From positions 4,679,501-4,743,500 of the forward strand of contig NZ_CP121695.1 of the NCBI RefSeq assembly GCF_029761915.1: 64,000 nt of DNA. Reading direction: 5' to 3'. Below are positions 16,349 to 23,928 of this stretch, piece by piece. How positions within the stretch are numbered: position 1 is the first letter of the stretch; each line of letters begins with the position of its first letter. Below the pieces are notes generated by a model. It saw only the letters and a list, made by a program, of their open reading frames with translations, was not told the DNA's origin and made no database searches. The DNA comes from Bradyrhizobium sp. CB1650. Its GTDB lineage: Bacteria > Pseudomonadota > Alphaproteobacteria > Rhizobiales > Xanthobacteraceae. A program made the position numbers and the translations under genes.

Positions 16349-17956
16349 ATGCAGCCCCTGCGCATGTCCCGCCGCGTCATGAATCTCGCTCACATGCTGA
16401 CCCAGAATGCGCGACGGCATGGATCGCGTCCCGGCTTCGTGTGGGGTGACAAATCTTGGACCTGGCGCGAGATCGATGCGCAGGTCTCTGCGTTGGCCGC
16501 CGCGCTCGCCGCGCGCGGCGTCGAGAAGGGCGACCGCATCCTCGTTCATTCCAAGAATGGCGACGAGATGTTCTTCTCGATGTTCGCGGCGTTCCGGCTC
16601 GGCGCGGTCTGGGTGCCCACCAACTTTCGGCTGATGCCGGATGAAGTCACCTATCTCGCCCAGGCCTCCGGCGCGAAGGCGTTTTTGTGCCATGTCGATT
16701 TTCCCGAGCACGCCGCGGCCGTGAGCGGCGGCGCGCTGGAATTCACCTGGAGCATCGACGGCAAGGCGGCGTTCGGCGAGCGGACCGTGGCCGATGCCAT
16801 CGCCTCGCAAGCCGGTGCGAACGTCGCGAATGTCGATGTTGAATACGACGATGCCTGTTGGTTCTTCTTCACCTCCGGCACCACCGGCCGCTCCAAGGCC
16901 GCGGTGCTCACCCACGGCCAGATGGGTTTCGTGGTGACCAATCATCTCGCCGATCTGACGCCCGGCGCGACGGAGCAGGACGCATCGCTGGTGGTGGCGC
17001 CGCTGTCGCATGGCGCCGGCGTGCATCAGTTGATGCAGACCGCGCGCGGCGTGCGCACCGTGCTGCTGCCGACGGAAAAATTCGACATCAACGAGGCGTT
17101 CCGCCTGATCGAGGCGCATCGGGTCAGCAATCTCTTCACGGTGCCGACGATTTTGAAGATGATGGTCGAGCATCCCGCCGCCGACAAATACGATCATTCC
17201 TCGCTGCGGCAGGTGATCTATGCAGGCGCACCGATGTATCGCGAGGACCAGAAGGCCGCGCTGAAGAAGCTCGGCAAGGTCATTGTGCAGTATTTCGGCC
17301 TCGGCGAGGTCACCGGCAACATCACCGTGCTCCCGGCCGCGCTGCACGATCCCGAGGACGGCCCGCATGCGAAGATCGGCACCTGCGGCTATGAGCGCAC
17401 CGGGATGCAGGTCTCGATCCAGGACGATGAAGGCCGCGAGCTTGGGGCCAACCAGAGCGGCGAGATCTGTGTGATCGGCCCTGCGGTGTTCGCCGGCTAC
17501 TATGACAATCCCGAGGCCAATGCGAAGGCGTTCCGTAACGGCTGGTTCCGCACCGGCGATCTCGGCCACATGGACGAGGAGGGTTTTGTGTACATCACGG
17601 GCCGCGCCTCCGACATGTACATCTCCGGCGGCTCCAACATCTATCCGCGCGAGATCGAAGAGAAAATCTTGACGCATCCTGCGGTCGGCGAGGTCGCCGT
17701 CCTTGGCGTACCCGATCCGACCTGGGGCGAGGTCGGCGTTGCCGTCTGCGTCGCGCGCGAGGGAGCAAAGCCCGTGAACGAAGCCGAGATGGTGGCGTTC
17801 CTTGGTCCCAAGGTCCCGCGCTACAAGATGCCGAAGCGCTTCTTCTTCTGGGAGGCTCTGCCGAAGTCCGGCTACGGCAAGATCCCGAAGCGCATGGTGC
17901 GCGAGGAGCTGGAGGCACGCGGGCTGCTCGATCTCGACAAGAAGCAGGCAGGCTGA
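16349..17956 (+). CDS. AMP-forming acyl-CoA synthetase
   Basis: This enzyme of about 535 residues activates a carboxylic acid with ATP and CoA. Landmarks in order: the P-loop FFFTSGTTGRSKAA near residue 172, YFGLGEVTGN (adenine motif) near 315, the hinge GWFRTGDLGHMDEEG near 390, the GRASDMYISGGSNIYPREIE segment and the C-terminal catalytic lysine region PKSGYGKIPKRM near 512. It belongs to the medium/long-chain fatty acid or aryl-CoA group; substrate specificity is not readable. The start could be 16349 or the ATG at 16379. The next gene starts 10 bp downstream, so they are probably co-transcribed. Confidence 0.92.
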   Translation: MQPLRMSRRVMNLAHMLTQNARRHGSRPGFVWGDKSWTWREIDAQVSALAAALAARGVEKGDRILVHSKNGDEMFFSMFAAFRLGAVWVPTNFRLMPDEVTYLAQASGAKAFLCHVDFPEHAAAVSGGALEFTWSIDGKAAFGERTVADAIASQAGANVANVDVEYDDACWFFFTSGTTGRSKAAVLTHGQMGFVVTNHLADLTPGATEQDASLVVAPLSHGAGVHQLMQTARGVRTVLLPTEKFDINEAFRLIEAHRVSNLFTVPTILKMMVEHPAADKYDHSSLRQVIYAGAPMYREDQKAALKKLGKVIVQYFGLGEVTGNITVLPAALHDPEDGPHAKIGTCGYERTGMQVSIQDDEGRELGANQSGEICVIGPAVFAGYYDNPEANAKAFRNGWFRTGDLGHMDEEGFVYITGRASDMYISGGSNIYPREIEEKILTHPAVGEVAVLGVPDPTWGEVGVAVCVAREGAKPVNEAEMVAFLGPKVPRYKMPKRFFFWEALPKSGYGKIPKRMVREELEARGLLDLDKKQAG

Positions 17957-17965
17957 ACGGACGTC

Positions 17966-18826
17966 ATGCGCAGTATCAAGCAGCCGGGCGCGCAGGTCGC
18001 CGAGCGCATCCAATGGGTCGAGGCGAGGGGGCGCGCCTTCGCATTCACGCTTCAGGCAGGTTTGCCGCTGCTGGAAGCTGCGCGGCGTGGCTTTGCGGCA
18101 GAAGGCTTTGCCGGCGGCGTGCTGAACTTCCGGCGCGGCGCGCTCGGGCCGTTCGCCTACGTCATGCCGGCGCTGTCCAAGACGGATGAAAATGCCGCGT
18201 TCTATAGCGACACGTTCCGGCCCCGAGGTGTCACGCAAACGAAGCTTGGCAGCATGACGCTCGGCCTGCGTGACGGTGCGCCCTTCTTTCACTGCCACGG
18301 CCTCTGGACCGAGGCCGATGGCCGCGCCAGCGGCGGCCACATGCTGCCGGAGGAGACGATCGTCGCCGAGCCGTTCGAGGTCGATGCCTTCGGCCTCGAT
18401 GGCGCGATGTTCATCGCCGAGCCGGATCCCGAGACCAACTTCAAGCTGTTCGGGCCCGTGACCGCCGCGAGCAGCGGCGCGCATGCCACGGGCCGCGCTT
18501 TCGCGCTGCGGCTCCGGCCGAACCAGGATTTTGCCGGTTGCCTCGAAGATTTCTGCCGCAAGCACGGCATCGCGCGGGCGAAGATCCATGGCGGTGTCGG
18601 CTCGACCATCGGCGCACGCTTCGCCCATGGCGGCGTGACCGAGCCGTTCGCCACCGAGTTGGCCGTGACGGCCGGCACGATCGCGGCCGGCGAGTCCGGC
18701 ACGCTCGAAGCCGAACTCGACGTCGCGCTGGTCGACTTCACCGGCGGCCTCGCCGAGGGCCGCCTGGTCCGCGGCGACAATCCGGTGCTGATGACCATGG
18801 AGCTGGTGCTGGAGGTCTTGGATTAG
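17966..18826 (+). CDS. Tandem PPC/DUF296 domain protein
   Basis: This 286-residue protein contains two copies of the PPC (plants and prokaryotes conserved, DUF296) fold: the first around residues 10-140 (FAFTLQAGLPLLEAARRGF, GAPFFHCHGLW) and the second around 165-285 (FALRLRPNQDFAGCLEDFCRKHGI, AKIHGGVGSTIGA). The histidine pair in FHCHG suggests metal binding in the first domain. Plant members bind AT-rich DNA via a separate AT-hook, which is absent here, so a small-molecule or metal role is as likely. It follows the acyl-CoA synthetase by 10 bp and may act in the same pathway. Confidence 0.82.
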   Translation: MRSIKQPGAQVAERIQWVEARGRAFAFTLQAGLPLLEAARRGFAAEGFAGGVLNFRRGALGPFAYVMPALSKTDENAAFYSDTFRPRGVTQTKLGSMTLGLRDGAPFFHCHGLWTEADGRASGGHMLPEETIVAEPFEVDAFGLDGAMFIAEPDPETNFKLFGPVTAASSGAHATGRAFALRLRPNQDFAGCLEDFCRKHGIARAKIHGGVGSTIGARFAHGGVTEPFATELAVTAGTIAAGESGTLEAELDVALVDFTGGLAEGRLVRGDNPVLMTMELVLEVLD

Positions 18827-18933
18827 GCCACGACCGGGGCTTGTGGCTGAGCTCTGATACCACTTTCCAGGCAATATTGTTCCTGCTATGTTCCGGTTGG
18901 GTGCGCGATCTGGCGCGGGCAGGAGGAGTGGAG

Positions 18934-19686
18934 ATGCGAGGACGAAATCGCGACATCAGGTTGCCTGCGCCCTATCTCCGGCGCGTCTGGCTCGACCGCG
19001 CCCTGGTGCCCGACTGGGAGGCCTATCCGTACTGTCTTCCCATCTTCAGCGAGGAATTCGACCTGAGCTTCGACACCGCGATCACGATCATCGTCGGCGA
19101 GAACGGCACGGGCAAATCGACGATCCTCGAAGGCATTGCCGCGCTTGCGGGTTATGACGATGCCGGCGGAGGCAAGGGCTATCGGCCGGTTGATCATTCC
19201 AACGCGCGCGAGATCATGGGGGGCGAACTGTCCGCCGCGTTGCGTGCCGGCTGGGTGCCGAAGATCACCAATGGCTGGTTCTTTCGCGCCGAGACGTTCT
19301 TCTCTGTCGCCAGATATCTCGATGAAGTCTCGGACATGCCGCCCGATTTCCTGTCCTATTCCCACGGCGAAGGTTTTCTGCGGTTCTTCGAGGAGCGCTG
19401 TCAGCGGCAAGGCATCTTCATCTTCGACGAGCCGGAATCGGCGCTGTCGCCGGCGCGGCAGATGGAATTTCTGAAGCTGCTGCACCGCATGGACTCTTCC
19501 CGCAATTGCCAGGTGATCATGGCCACCCATTCGCCGATGCTGATGGCCTATCCCAACGCGAAGCTGTTGCGGCTGAGCAAATACGGCCTCGAGCCGGTGA
19601 CGGTGGAAGAGACCGATCACTACCGGCTGATGCGGGAGTTTTGCACGGATCCGCGCGGGTTCGTGGAGGCGACGCTGGCGGAGTGA
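18934..19686 (+). CDS. AAA family ATPase (RecF/OLD-like, orphan)
   Basis: This 250-residue protein is a compact ABC-type ATPase: Walker A IVGENGTGKSTILEG near residue 50, the signature-like FLSYSHGEGFLRFF near 145, Walker B GIFIFDEPESALSP near 163 and the switch His in MATHSPMLMAYP near 195. It lacks the coiled coil of SMC/RecN and the TOPRIM domain of OLD nucleases. Such stand-alone ATPases occur in chromosomal and defence settings; no partner nuclease is visible. The start has AGGAGG 9 nt upstream; the frame also runs open through the preceding gene. A higBA pair follows. Confidence 0.85.
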   Translation: MRGRNRDIRLPAPYLRRVWLDRALVPDWEAYPYCLPIFSEEFDLSFDTAITIIVGENGTGKSTILEGIAALAGYDDAGGGKGYRPVDHSNAREIMGGELSAALRAGWVPKITNGWFFRAETFFSVARYLDEVSDMPPDFLSYSHGEGFLRFFEERCQRQGIFIFDEPESALSPARQMEFLKLLHRMDSSRNCQVIMATHSPMLMAYPNAKLLRLSKYGLEPVTVEETDHYRLMREFCTDPRGFVEATLAE

Positions 19687-19699
19687 AAGTGCTGTCGAT

Positions 19700-19728
19700 T
19701 TGCTGTTCACTGGATTCCGTAGTATGTA
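19700..19728 (+). promoter_or_regulatory. Candidate sigma70 promoter of higBA
   Basis: TTGCTG and TATGTA are separated by 17 bp and end 6 bp before the higB ATG. Transcription would begin at or next to the start codon, so higB could be read from a leaderless mRNA; no Shine-Dalgarno sequence is present. Confidence 0.5.
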
Positions 19729-19734
19729 TTTGCC

Positions 19735-20022
19735 ATGATCGGAACTTGGCGGAATGCGGCGAGCCGCAAGGTCTGGGATGGCGAGCGCCCGAACCAATTT
19801 CGCGGACTCGATTTCGAAGCGGCGATTGATCTATTGCTCGCACCGAATGTCGCAAAATCGCTTGGTGACCTGAGTCCTTTGAAGAGCGTCGGACTGCACA
19901 AGCTGAAAGGCAATCGCAGGGGACAATGGGCGATGACAGTCAACGAGCGCTGGCGCATTTGTTTCGAGTTCAGGAAAGGCGATGCCTACGAGGTTGAAAT
20001 CGTCGACTATCACAAGGGCTGA
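19735..20022 (+). CDS. higB: RelE-superfamily toxin HigB
   Basis: This 95-residue protein has the HigB/plasmid maintenance killer signature: RKVWDGERPNQFRGLDF at the N-terminus, then LKGNRRGQWAMTVNERWRICF and EVEIVDYHKG at the C-terminus. HigB toxins are ribosome-dependent mRNA endonucleases. The antitoxin gene starts 5 bp after its stop, in the toxin-first order typical of higBA. It lies next to a large non-coding repetitive element. Confidence 0.92.
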   Translation: MIGTWRNAASRKVWDGERPNQFRGLDFEAAIDLLLAPNVAKSLGDLSPLKSVGLHKLKGNRRGQWAMTVNERWRICFEFRKGDAYEVEIVDYHKG

Positions 20023-20027
20023 AATTC

Positions 20028-20315
20028 ATGGCTCCTCTTGTACATCCCGGACGGTTGCTGAAGCGCGAATTGATTGCGCGCGGACTCAGCGCCAACAGAC
20101 TTTCGCTCGACATCGGTGTTCCCTCCGGGCGGATCACCGACATTTTAAACGGACGCCGAGGCATTTCGGCGGATACCGCAGTGCGGCTTGGCCGCTACTT
20201 CGGCAACAGCCCACAATTCTGGCTGGACCTTCAAGGGCAGTACGACATTGGCGTCGTCGAGCGTGAGAAGGGCGCGGAGATCGCTCGACGGGTCAGACCC
20301 GCCGACGCTGCCTGA
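20028..20315 (+). CDS. higA: HigA antitoxin, XRE-type HTH
   Basis: This 95-residue DNA-binding antitoxin should neutralise HigB and repress the operon. It opens HPGRLLKRELIARGLS, then has a helix-turn-helix with SLDIGVPSGRITDILNGRRG and the family-typical DTAVRLGRYFGNSPQFWLDLQ. It directly follows higB, with no promoter between. Confidence 0.93.
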   Translation: MAPLVHPGRLLKRELIARGLSANRLSLDIGVPSGRITDILNGRRGISADTAVRLGRYFGNSPQFWLDLQGQYDIGVVEREKGAEIARRVRPADAA

Positions 20316-20428
20316 AACTCGGCCGAAGGCACCATCGCTCTACCGAACAGCGCAGGGACACAGATTCGCGTTCTCGCGGCCTGTTCGGCCCGAGCTTGCG
20401 GCAGTTGCCGCCCTCAAAAGTGCCGAGG

Positions 20429-20542
20429 GCGCAGGGAAGGCCGGGCGCCGGCTGGCACCCGCGGTCCGCTGTGCGCAAATGCGCTGGAAACAGATGCACA
20501 GCGGCATACAGGGCAGCCAGGACATACCGGCCTTCCCTGCGC
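20429..20542. repeat. 16-bp perfect inverted repeat with 82-nt loop
   Basis: The arms 20429-20444 and 20527-20542 are exact reverse complements. The enclosed sequence is GC-rich. It is the core of the non-coding element around it. Confidence 0.85.
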
Positions 20543-20604
20543 AGTGGCTTTACGGCTTATGTCGCGCTCTCCTCGGGGAGCGATGCACTATTGCCCCCGT
20601 CGCC

Positions 20605-20653
20605 TTGCGATGACTGATGTTGCGGGCCCGGTCGGGCCGCAGCATCACCGCAA
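20605..20653. repeat. Long imperfect hairpin in the non-coding element
   Basis: The arms TTGCG...GATGTTGCGGGCCCG and CGGGCCGCAGCATC...CGCAA can pair over most of 24 positions with a 2-nt loop. There is no T-run, so it is not a simple terminator. Confidence 0.6.
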
Positions 20654-21065
20654 GACTTGGCGCACAGACTCCGGGCGCCAGGACCACACGATTTTGCCGT
20701 ACGCGAGCTGCACCGGTCGTGTGCGCGCGGTGGTCGCTCACGGAGTGACCCGCCCTGCGACCACCTTCGCGCCGACACCGCCCGCGTCCACCGCATCCCA
20801 ACCCGCGTGTCGTGACGATCGCGATACGCCCCTCGGACCGGGTCGAGACGGGGGAAATATGCGATAATTCCGAATTCGTGTAAAGCGAATTATTTGACAG
20901 TGGCGTGGATGCCGAGCTTGACCGCGCTCTGGCGTGTTTTGCCCGTCGGGCAACCCAAGGGATGGTGGCTCGCGGTGGTCCCGCCACAGCCGCGCCACGA
21001 ACCGGTCTCCCCACGGTCCAAAAGTGCGTTACGATGGTTCCAGCGCGCGTCAGTCGCGCAAGGCC

Positions 21066-21097
21066 AAAGACACAAAGACACAAAGACACAAAGACAC
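21066..21097 (+). repeat. Four tandem copies of AAAGACAC
   Basis: Four exact 8-bp copies end 13 bp before the start of the MxaD-like gene, within its presumed 5' leader. Such octamers change length easily by slippage. Confidence 0.9.
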
Positions 21098-21110
21098 GTG
21101 AGGACACGAC

Positions 21111-21677
21111 ATGAGGGTGACGGTCGGAAAGGCGATCGCCGGCGTGGCGGCGCTGGCGGTGGCGGGGATGGCGTTGACGGCGGCTCTTGAGCCGGTTTGG
21201 GCCCACGGCCCGACCCGGCAGAAGGTGCGGGAATCCATCGAGATCGGCGCGACGCCGGCGAAGGTGTGGGCGGTGATCGGCAATTTCCAGGACATGAGCT
21301 GGCTTGCGCCGGTCACCAAGACCGAGGGCGAGAAGGGCAATGAGATCGGCGCGACGCGGCGGCTGACGCTGACCGGCGGCGCCACTGTCGACGAGGAGCT
21401 CTACAAGTTCGACGCCGGCGCGATGACCTATTCCTACCGGATCACCGCCGTCGACGTGAAGGTGCTGCCGGTCACCAACTATTCGTCGACGCTCACGGTG
21501 TCGCCGGGCGCCGACGGCAAGGGCTCGACCTTGGAATGGGCCGGCGCGTTCTACCGCGGCTTTCCCAACAACGATCCGCCGCCGGAGCTGAGTGACGAGG
21601 CCGCGGTCAAGGCGGTGAAGGGACTTTATCAGGTCGGCCTCGAGGCGCTGAAGAAGAAGATCGAGAGCGGAAGCTGA
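21111..21677 (+). CDS. Exported SRPBCC (MxaD-like) protein
   Basis: This 188-residue protein has a signal peptide (GVAALAVAGMALTAALEPVWAHG) and a START/polyketide cyclase-like SRPBCC domain: VRESIEIGATPAKVWAVIG, the conserved GATRRLTLTGG and a C-terminal long helix with VKGLYQVGLEALKKKI. Periplasmic members are named MxaD and are found beside PQQ alcohol dehydrogenases, where they have been reported to help electron transfer to the cytochrome. It is 2 bp from the downstream YVTN gene, so the two form an operon, but no xoxF or mxaF is adjacent. Confidence 0.85.
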   Translation: MRVTVGKAIAGVAALAVAGMALTAALEPVWAHGPTRQKVRESIEIGATPAKVWAVIGNFQDMSWLAPVTKTEGEKGNEIGATRRLTLTGGATVDEELYKFDAGAMTYSYRITAVDVKVLPVTNYSSTLTVSPGADGKGSTLEWAGAFYRGFPNNDPPPELSDEAAVKAVKGLYQVGLEALKKKIESGS

Positions 21678-21679
21678 CC

Positions 21680-22633
21680 GTGCGGGCCCTGGTTCTGGCG
21701 GCGCTGGCCGCCAGCATCGGTCGGGTCTTGGTCGAGACAGCCTCGGCCGAGGAGGCGTTCGTCACCAACCAGCTCAGCGAAAATCTAACGGTCGTGGACC
21801 TCGCAACCGCGCGGCCTGTCGCGACCATCGCGATCGGCGGCAAGCCCGCCGGTGTCGCCGTCGCCCCGGACGGACGCTTCGCTTATGTGACGAGCCCCGA
21901 CGCCAAGGCGCTTACGGTGGTCGACGCCGCCGCCCGGCGGATCGTCGGCAAGATCAATGTCGGGGGCGGTCCGCTCGGTGTCGCGGTGGCGCCGGATGGT
22001 GCCGCAGTCTATGTTGCCGACTGGTACGCCGCGGCGGTGCGGGTGGTCGATCCGAAAGAGCAACGCGTGGTCGCTGAAATCGCGGTCGGCGCCTCGCCGT
22101 CGGGCCTCGCGGTGACCTCAGACGGGCGGCTCCTGCTCTCGGCAGATCGCGATGCCGACAGCGTGTCCGTCATCGATACCGCAACGCGCAAGCGCAAGGC
22201 GATCGTCAAGGTCGGCACGCGTCCGTTCGGCGTCACGATCGACGCGGACGGCAAGCGCGCCTATACCGCCAATGTCGGATCGAACGACGTGTCGGTTATC
22301 GATATCGCCGGGGCGAGCGAGGTCGGCCGGGTCGCCGTCGGCATGCGCCCCTATGCCGTGGCGCTCGCGCAAGGCCGCGGCTTCGTCACCGACCAATATG
22401 GCGGCACCGTCAGCGTGTTCGATCTCGCGACGCTGAAGCCGGTCACGCGCATCACGGTCGGCGACTATCCGGAAGGGATCGCAGCGACCGCGGATGGCAA
22501 GTGGATCATCGTGGCCAACTGGGACAGCAATTCGCTCAGCATCATCGATGCGGTCGAGCTGAAGGTGACAAGCGAGGTCAAGGTCGGCGACGGTCCGCGG
22601 GCGTTCGGGGCATTTCTCAGGCGGACGCAGTAG
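21680..22633 (+). CDS. Exported YVTN beta-propeller repeat protein
   Basis: This 317-residue periplasmic protein has a signal peptide and about seven blades of the YVTN/NHL-like beta-propeller, with repeated units such as GVAVAPDGRFAYVTSPDAKA and GVTIDADGKRAYTANVGSND. Such proteins accompany PQQ-dependent alcohol oxidation clusters. The GTG start sits 2 bp after the previous stop, indicating translational coupling with the MxaD-like gene. The 3' end overlaps the convergent HAD gene by 17 bp. Confidence 0.87.
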   Translation: MRALVLAALAASIGRVLVETASAEEAFVTNQLSENLTVVDLATARPVATIAIGGKPAGVAVAPDGRFAYVTSPDAKALTVVDAAARRIVGKINVGGGPLGVAVAPDGAAVYVADWYAAAVRVVDPKEQRVVAEIAVGASPSGLAVTSDGRLLLSADRDADSVSVIDTATRKRKAIVKVGTRPFGVTIDADGKRAYTANVGSNDVSVIDIAGASEVGRVAVGMRPYAVALAQGRGFVTDQYGGTVSVFDLATLKPVTRITVGDYPEGIAATADGKWIIVANWDSNSLSIIDAVELKVTSEVKVGDGPRAFGAFLRRTQ

Positions 22634-23261
22634 GGGGCGGACAAAACGCGCGCGTAATCTCATCCATCCGCTCAAACGTATGGTCAGGATTGCGTGCCCG
22701 CAACGCTGCCGGCGCCGCATAGCCCCAGCACACGGCGCCGCTGGCAATGCCGACCGCCCGCGCCGCCTCGATGTCGCGGACCTCGTCGCCGATCGAGATC
22801 ACGCGGCTTGGGTCCGCGCCGGCGCGGCTGATGACACGGCGGAATTTCGCGGGCTTGCCGAACAGCGATGCCGCGCAGTCGAAATGCGAGAACAGGGCCG
22901 CGGCATCGCCGAGCTTTTCGCGCGCATTGGTCTCGCTGTCCGACGTCACCAGCGCGAGCTGAATGCCGCTCTGCGACAGCGCGCCCAGCATCGCCTCGAC
23001 GCCCGCAAACAGGGAAATTTCCGCCGCAGCCTCCGCCTTCAGCCGCCGCGCATGCCGCGCGATCGCCGGCAGCTTCCACAGCGGCACGTCGAGATGGCCG
23101 AGGATCTCGCGCGTCGAGGCATGCCGCAATCCTTCGACATCCTCTTCCCTGACGCGACGAAAACCGAAGTGGTCGGCGACATCGTTGATGGTGCGCAGGA
23201 ACCACGGGAAGCTGTCGGCCAGCGTGCCGTCGAGATCGAAGATGACGAGCGAGTAGGGCAT
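22617..23261 (-). CDS. HAD-superfamily hydrolase (phosphoglycolate phosphatase-like)
   Basis: This 214-residue phosphatase has the HAD motifs in order: motif I VIFDLDGTLADSF (D9, D11), motif II ALVTSDSET near residue 100, motif III K in FGKPAKF and motif IV ISIGDEVRDIEAAR near 150. A helical cap follows motif I, as in phosphoglycolate phosphatase-like subfamily members. Substrate unknown. It converges on the YVTN gene and overlaps it slightly. Confidence 0.9.
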   Translation of the reverse strand: MPYSLVIFDLDGTLADSFPWFLRTINDVADHFGFRRVREEDVEGLRHASTREILGHLDVPLWKLPAIARHARRLKAEAAAEISLFAGVEAMLGALSQSGIQLALVTSDSETNAREKLGDAAALFSHFDCAASLFGKPAKFRRVISRAGADPSRVISIGDEVRDIEAARAVGIASGAVCWGYAAPAALRARNPDHTFERMDEITRAFCPPPTASA

Positions 23262-23320
23262 GGGAAGTGCTGGCGGTCGAGCATCAGGAGAAAACGAAGG
23301 CCGTTCAGCTTATCAGCCTA

Positions 23321-23881
23321 TCATTTCCATATGGTGTCTTCGCTCCAACCGAGACTGGCAAGCTCCGCAGCCCGGAGAGGGGCTTCTTCGGCTGCAAAGA
23401 ATTCGTCGAGTTGAGGTGGCTCGACGGCCGTTGCGGACAGCATGGCGTGTGCTTGCCCGCGATGATGGATCTGGTGCTGAAAGAGATGCATCAGTAGCCG
23501 ATCGCGACGCTCAGCCTGTACCCGAGTGTCGCGGTTGACCCGCACAATGCCGTTGAGAAGCTGGGGCGTCAGGGCATCGCAAAGGACAATTAAGCGCTTG
23601 TCGATTGCGGCTTGAGCGGGCTTCAGCTCTGAAACGGAAGGGTGGGGCACTTCGTTCTTCCAGGCTGCCGGTCCAAGCCATCCACCTTCAAGTGCATCGA
23701 TGTAGAACAGGTCGATGATGTAGATGTGGTTCAGGGTGCGTTGCAAGCTTGGGAAGAATCCGGTCCGCTCAGCTTCGAATTCCGCTTGGCTCAGCTTTGC
23801 GCAGGCGGTGAGCAAGCGGTGGTTCGCCCAAGCGTTATTGTGGGCGAATGCCCGGTAGGTCTGCACAAGTCCAGCGGACAT
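23321..23881 (-). CDS. DinB family protein
   Basis: This 186-residue protein is a four-helix DinB-type (YfiT-like) protein: VQTYRAFAHNNAWANHRLL at the N-terminus, TLNHIYIIDLFYIDAL with the first metal-binding His, and LLMHLFQHQIHHRGQAHAML with the other His ligands. Members bind a divalent metal and some act as thiol transferases. The start at 23881 has GAGGAG 7 nt upstream. It is followed at 48 bp by uvrA's 3' end on the same strand (uvrA is transcribed first). Confidence 0.9.
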   Translation of the reverse strand: MSAGLVQTYRAFAHNNAWANHRLLTACAKLSQAEFEAERTGFFPSLQRTLNHIYIIDLFYIDALEGGWLGPAAWKNEVPHPSVSELKPAQAAIDKRLIVLCDALTPQLLNGIVRVNRDTRVQAERRDRLLMHLFQHQIHHRGQAHAMLSATAVEPPQLDEFFAAEEAPLRAAELASLGWSEDTIWK

Positions 23882-23928
23882 ACCGATTCTCCTCACACCA
23901 ACGCATCTGTAGATCACGAGCGCAGGAG

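Larger units (their letters stand above)
20316..21110. repeat. About 800-bp structured non-coding element
   Basis: No credible gene lies here: the long minus-strand frame (20550-21206) is Arg/Gly/Ser-rich and has no ribosome-binding site. Structure instead: a perfect 16-bp inverted repeat (GCGCAGGGAAGGCCGG at 20429-20444 and its complement at 20527-20542), a long imperfect hairpin at 20605-20653 and four tandem 8-bp repeats at the end. I remember closely similar sequence as a common dispersed element of Bradyrhizobium genomes, often mis-annotated as short hypothetical proteins; that is from memory. It lies between higBA and the MxaD-like gene. Confidence 0.6.

Noticed and set aside
16208..18874. 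An 888-codon minus-strand frame opposite the acyl-CoA synthetase and PPC genes
   Set aside because: The plus-strand genes have clear family motifs; the antisense frame has none and spans two genes.
18538..18933. Upstream part of the open frame that leads into the AAA ATPase
   Set aside because: It overlaps the PPC gene in another frame; the ATPase has a strong AGGAGG start at 18934.
20550..21206. A 218-codon minus-strand frame in the non-coding element
   Set aside because: No ribosome-binding site, low-complexity composition and overlap with the MxaD-like gene; it looks like translated repeat sequence.
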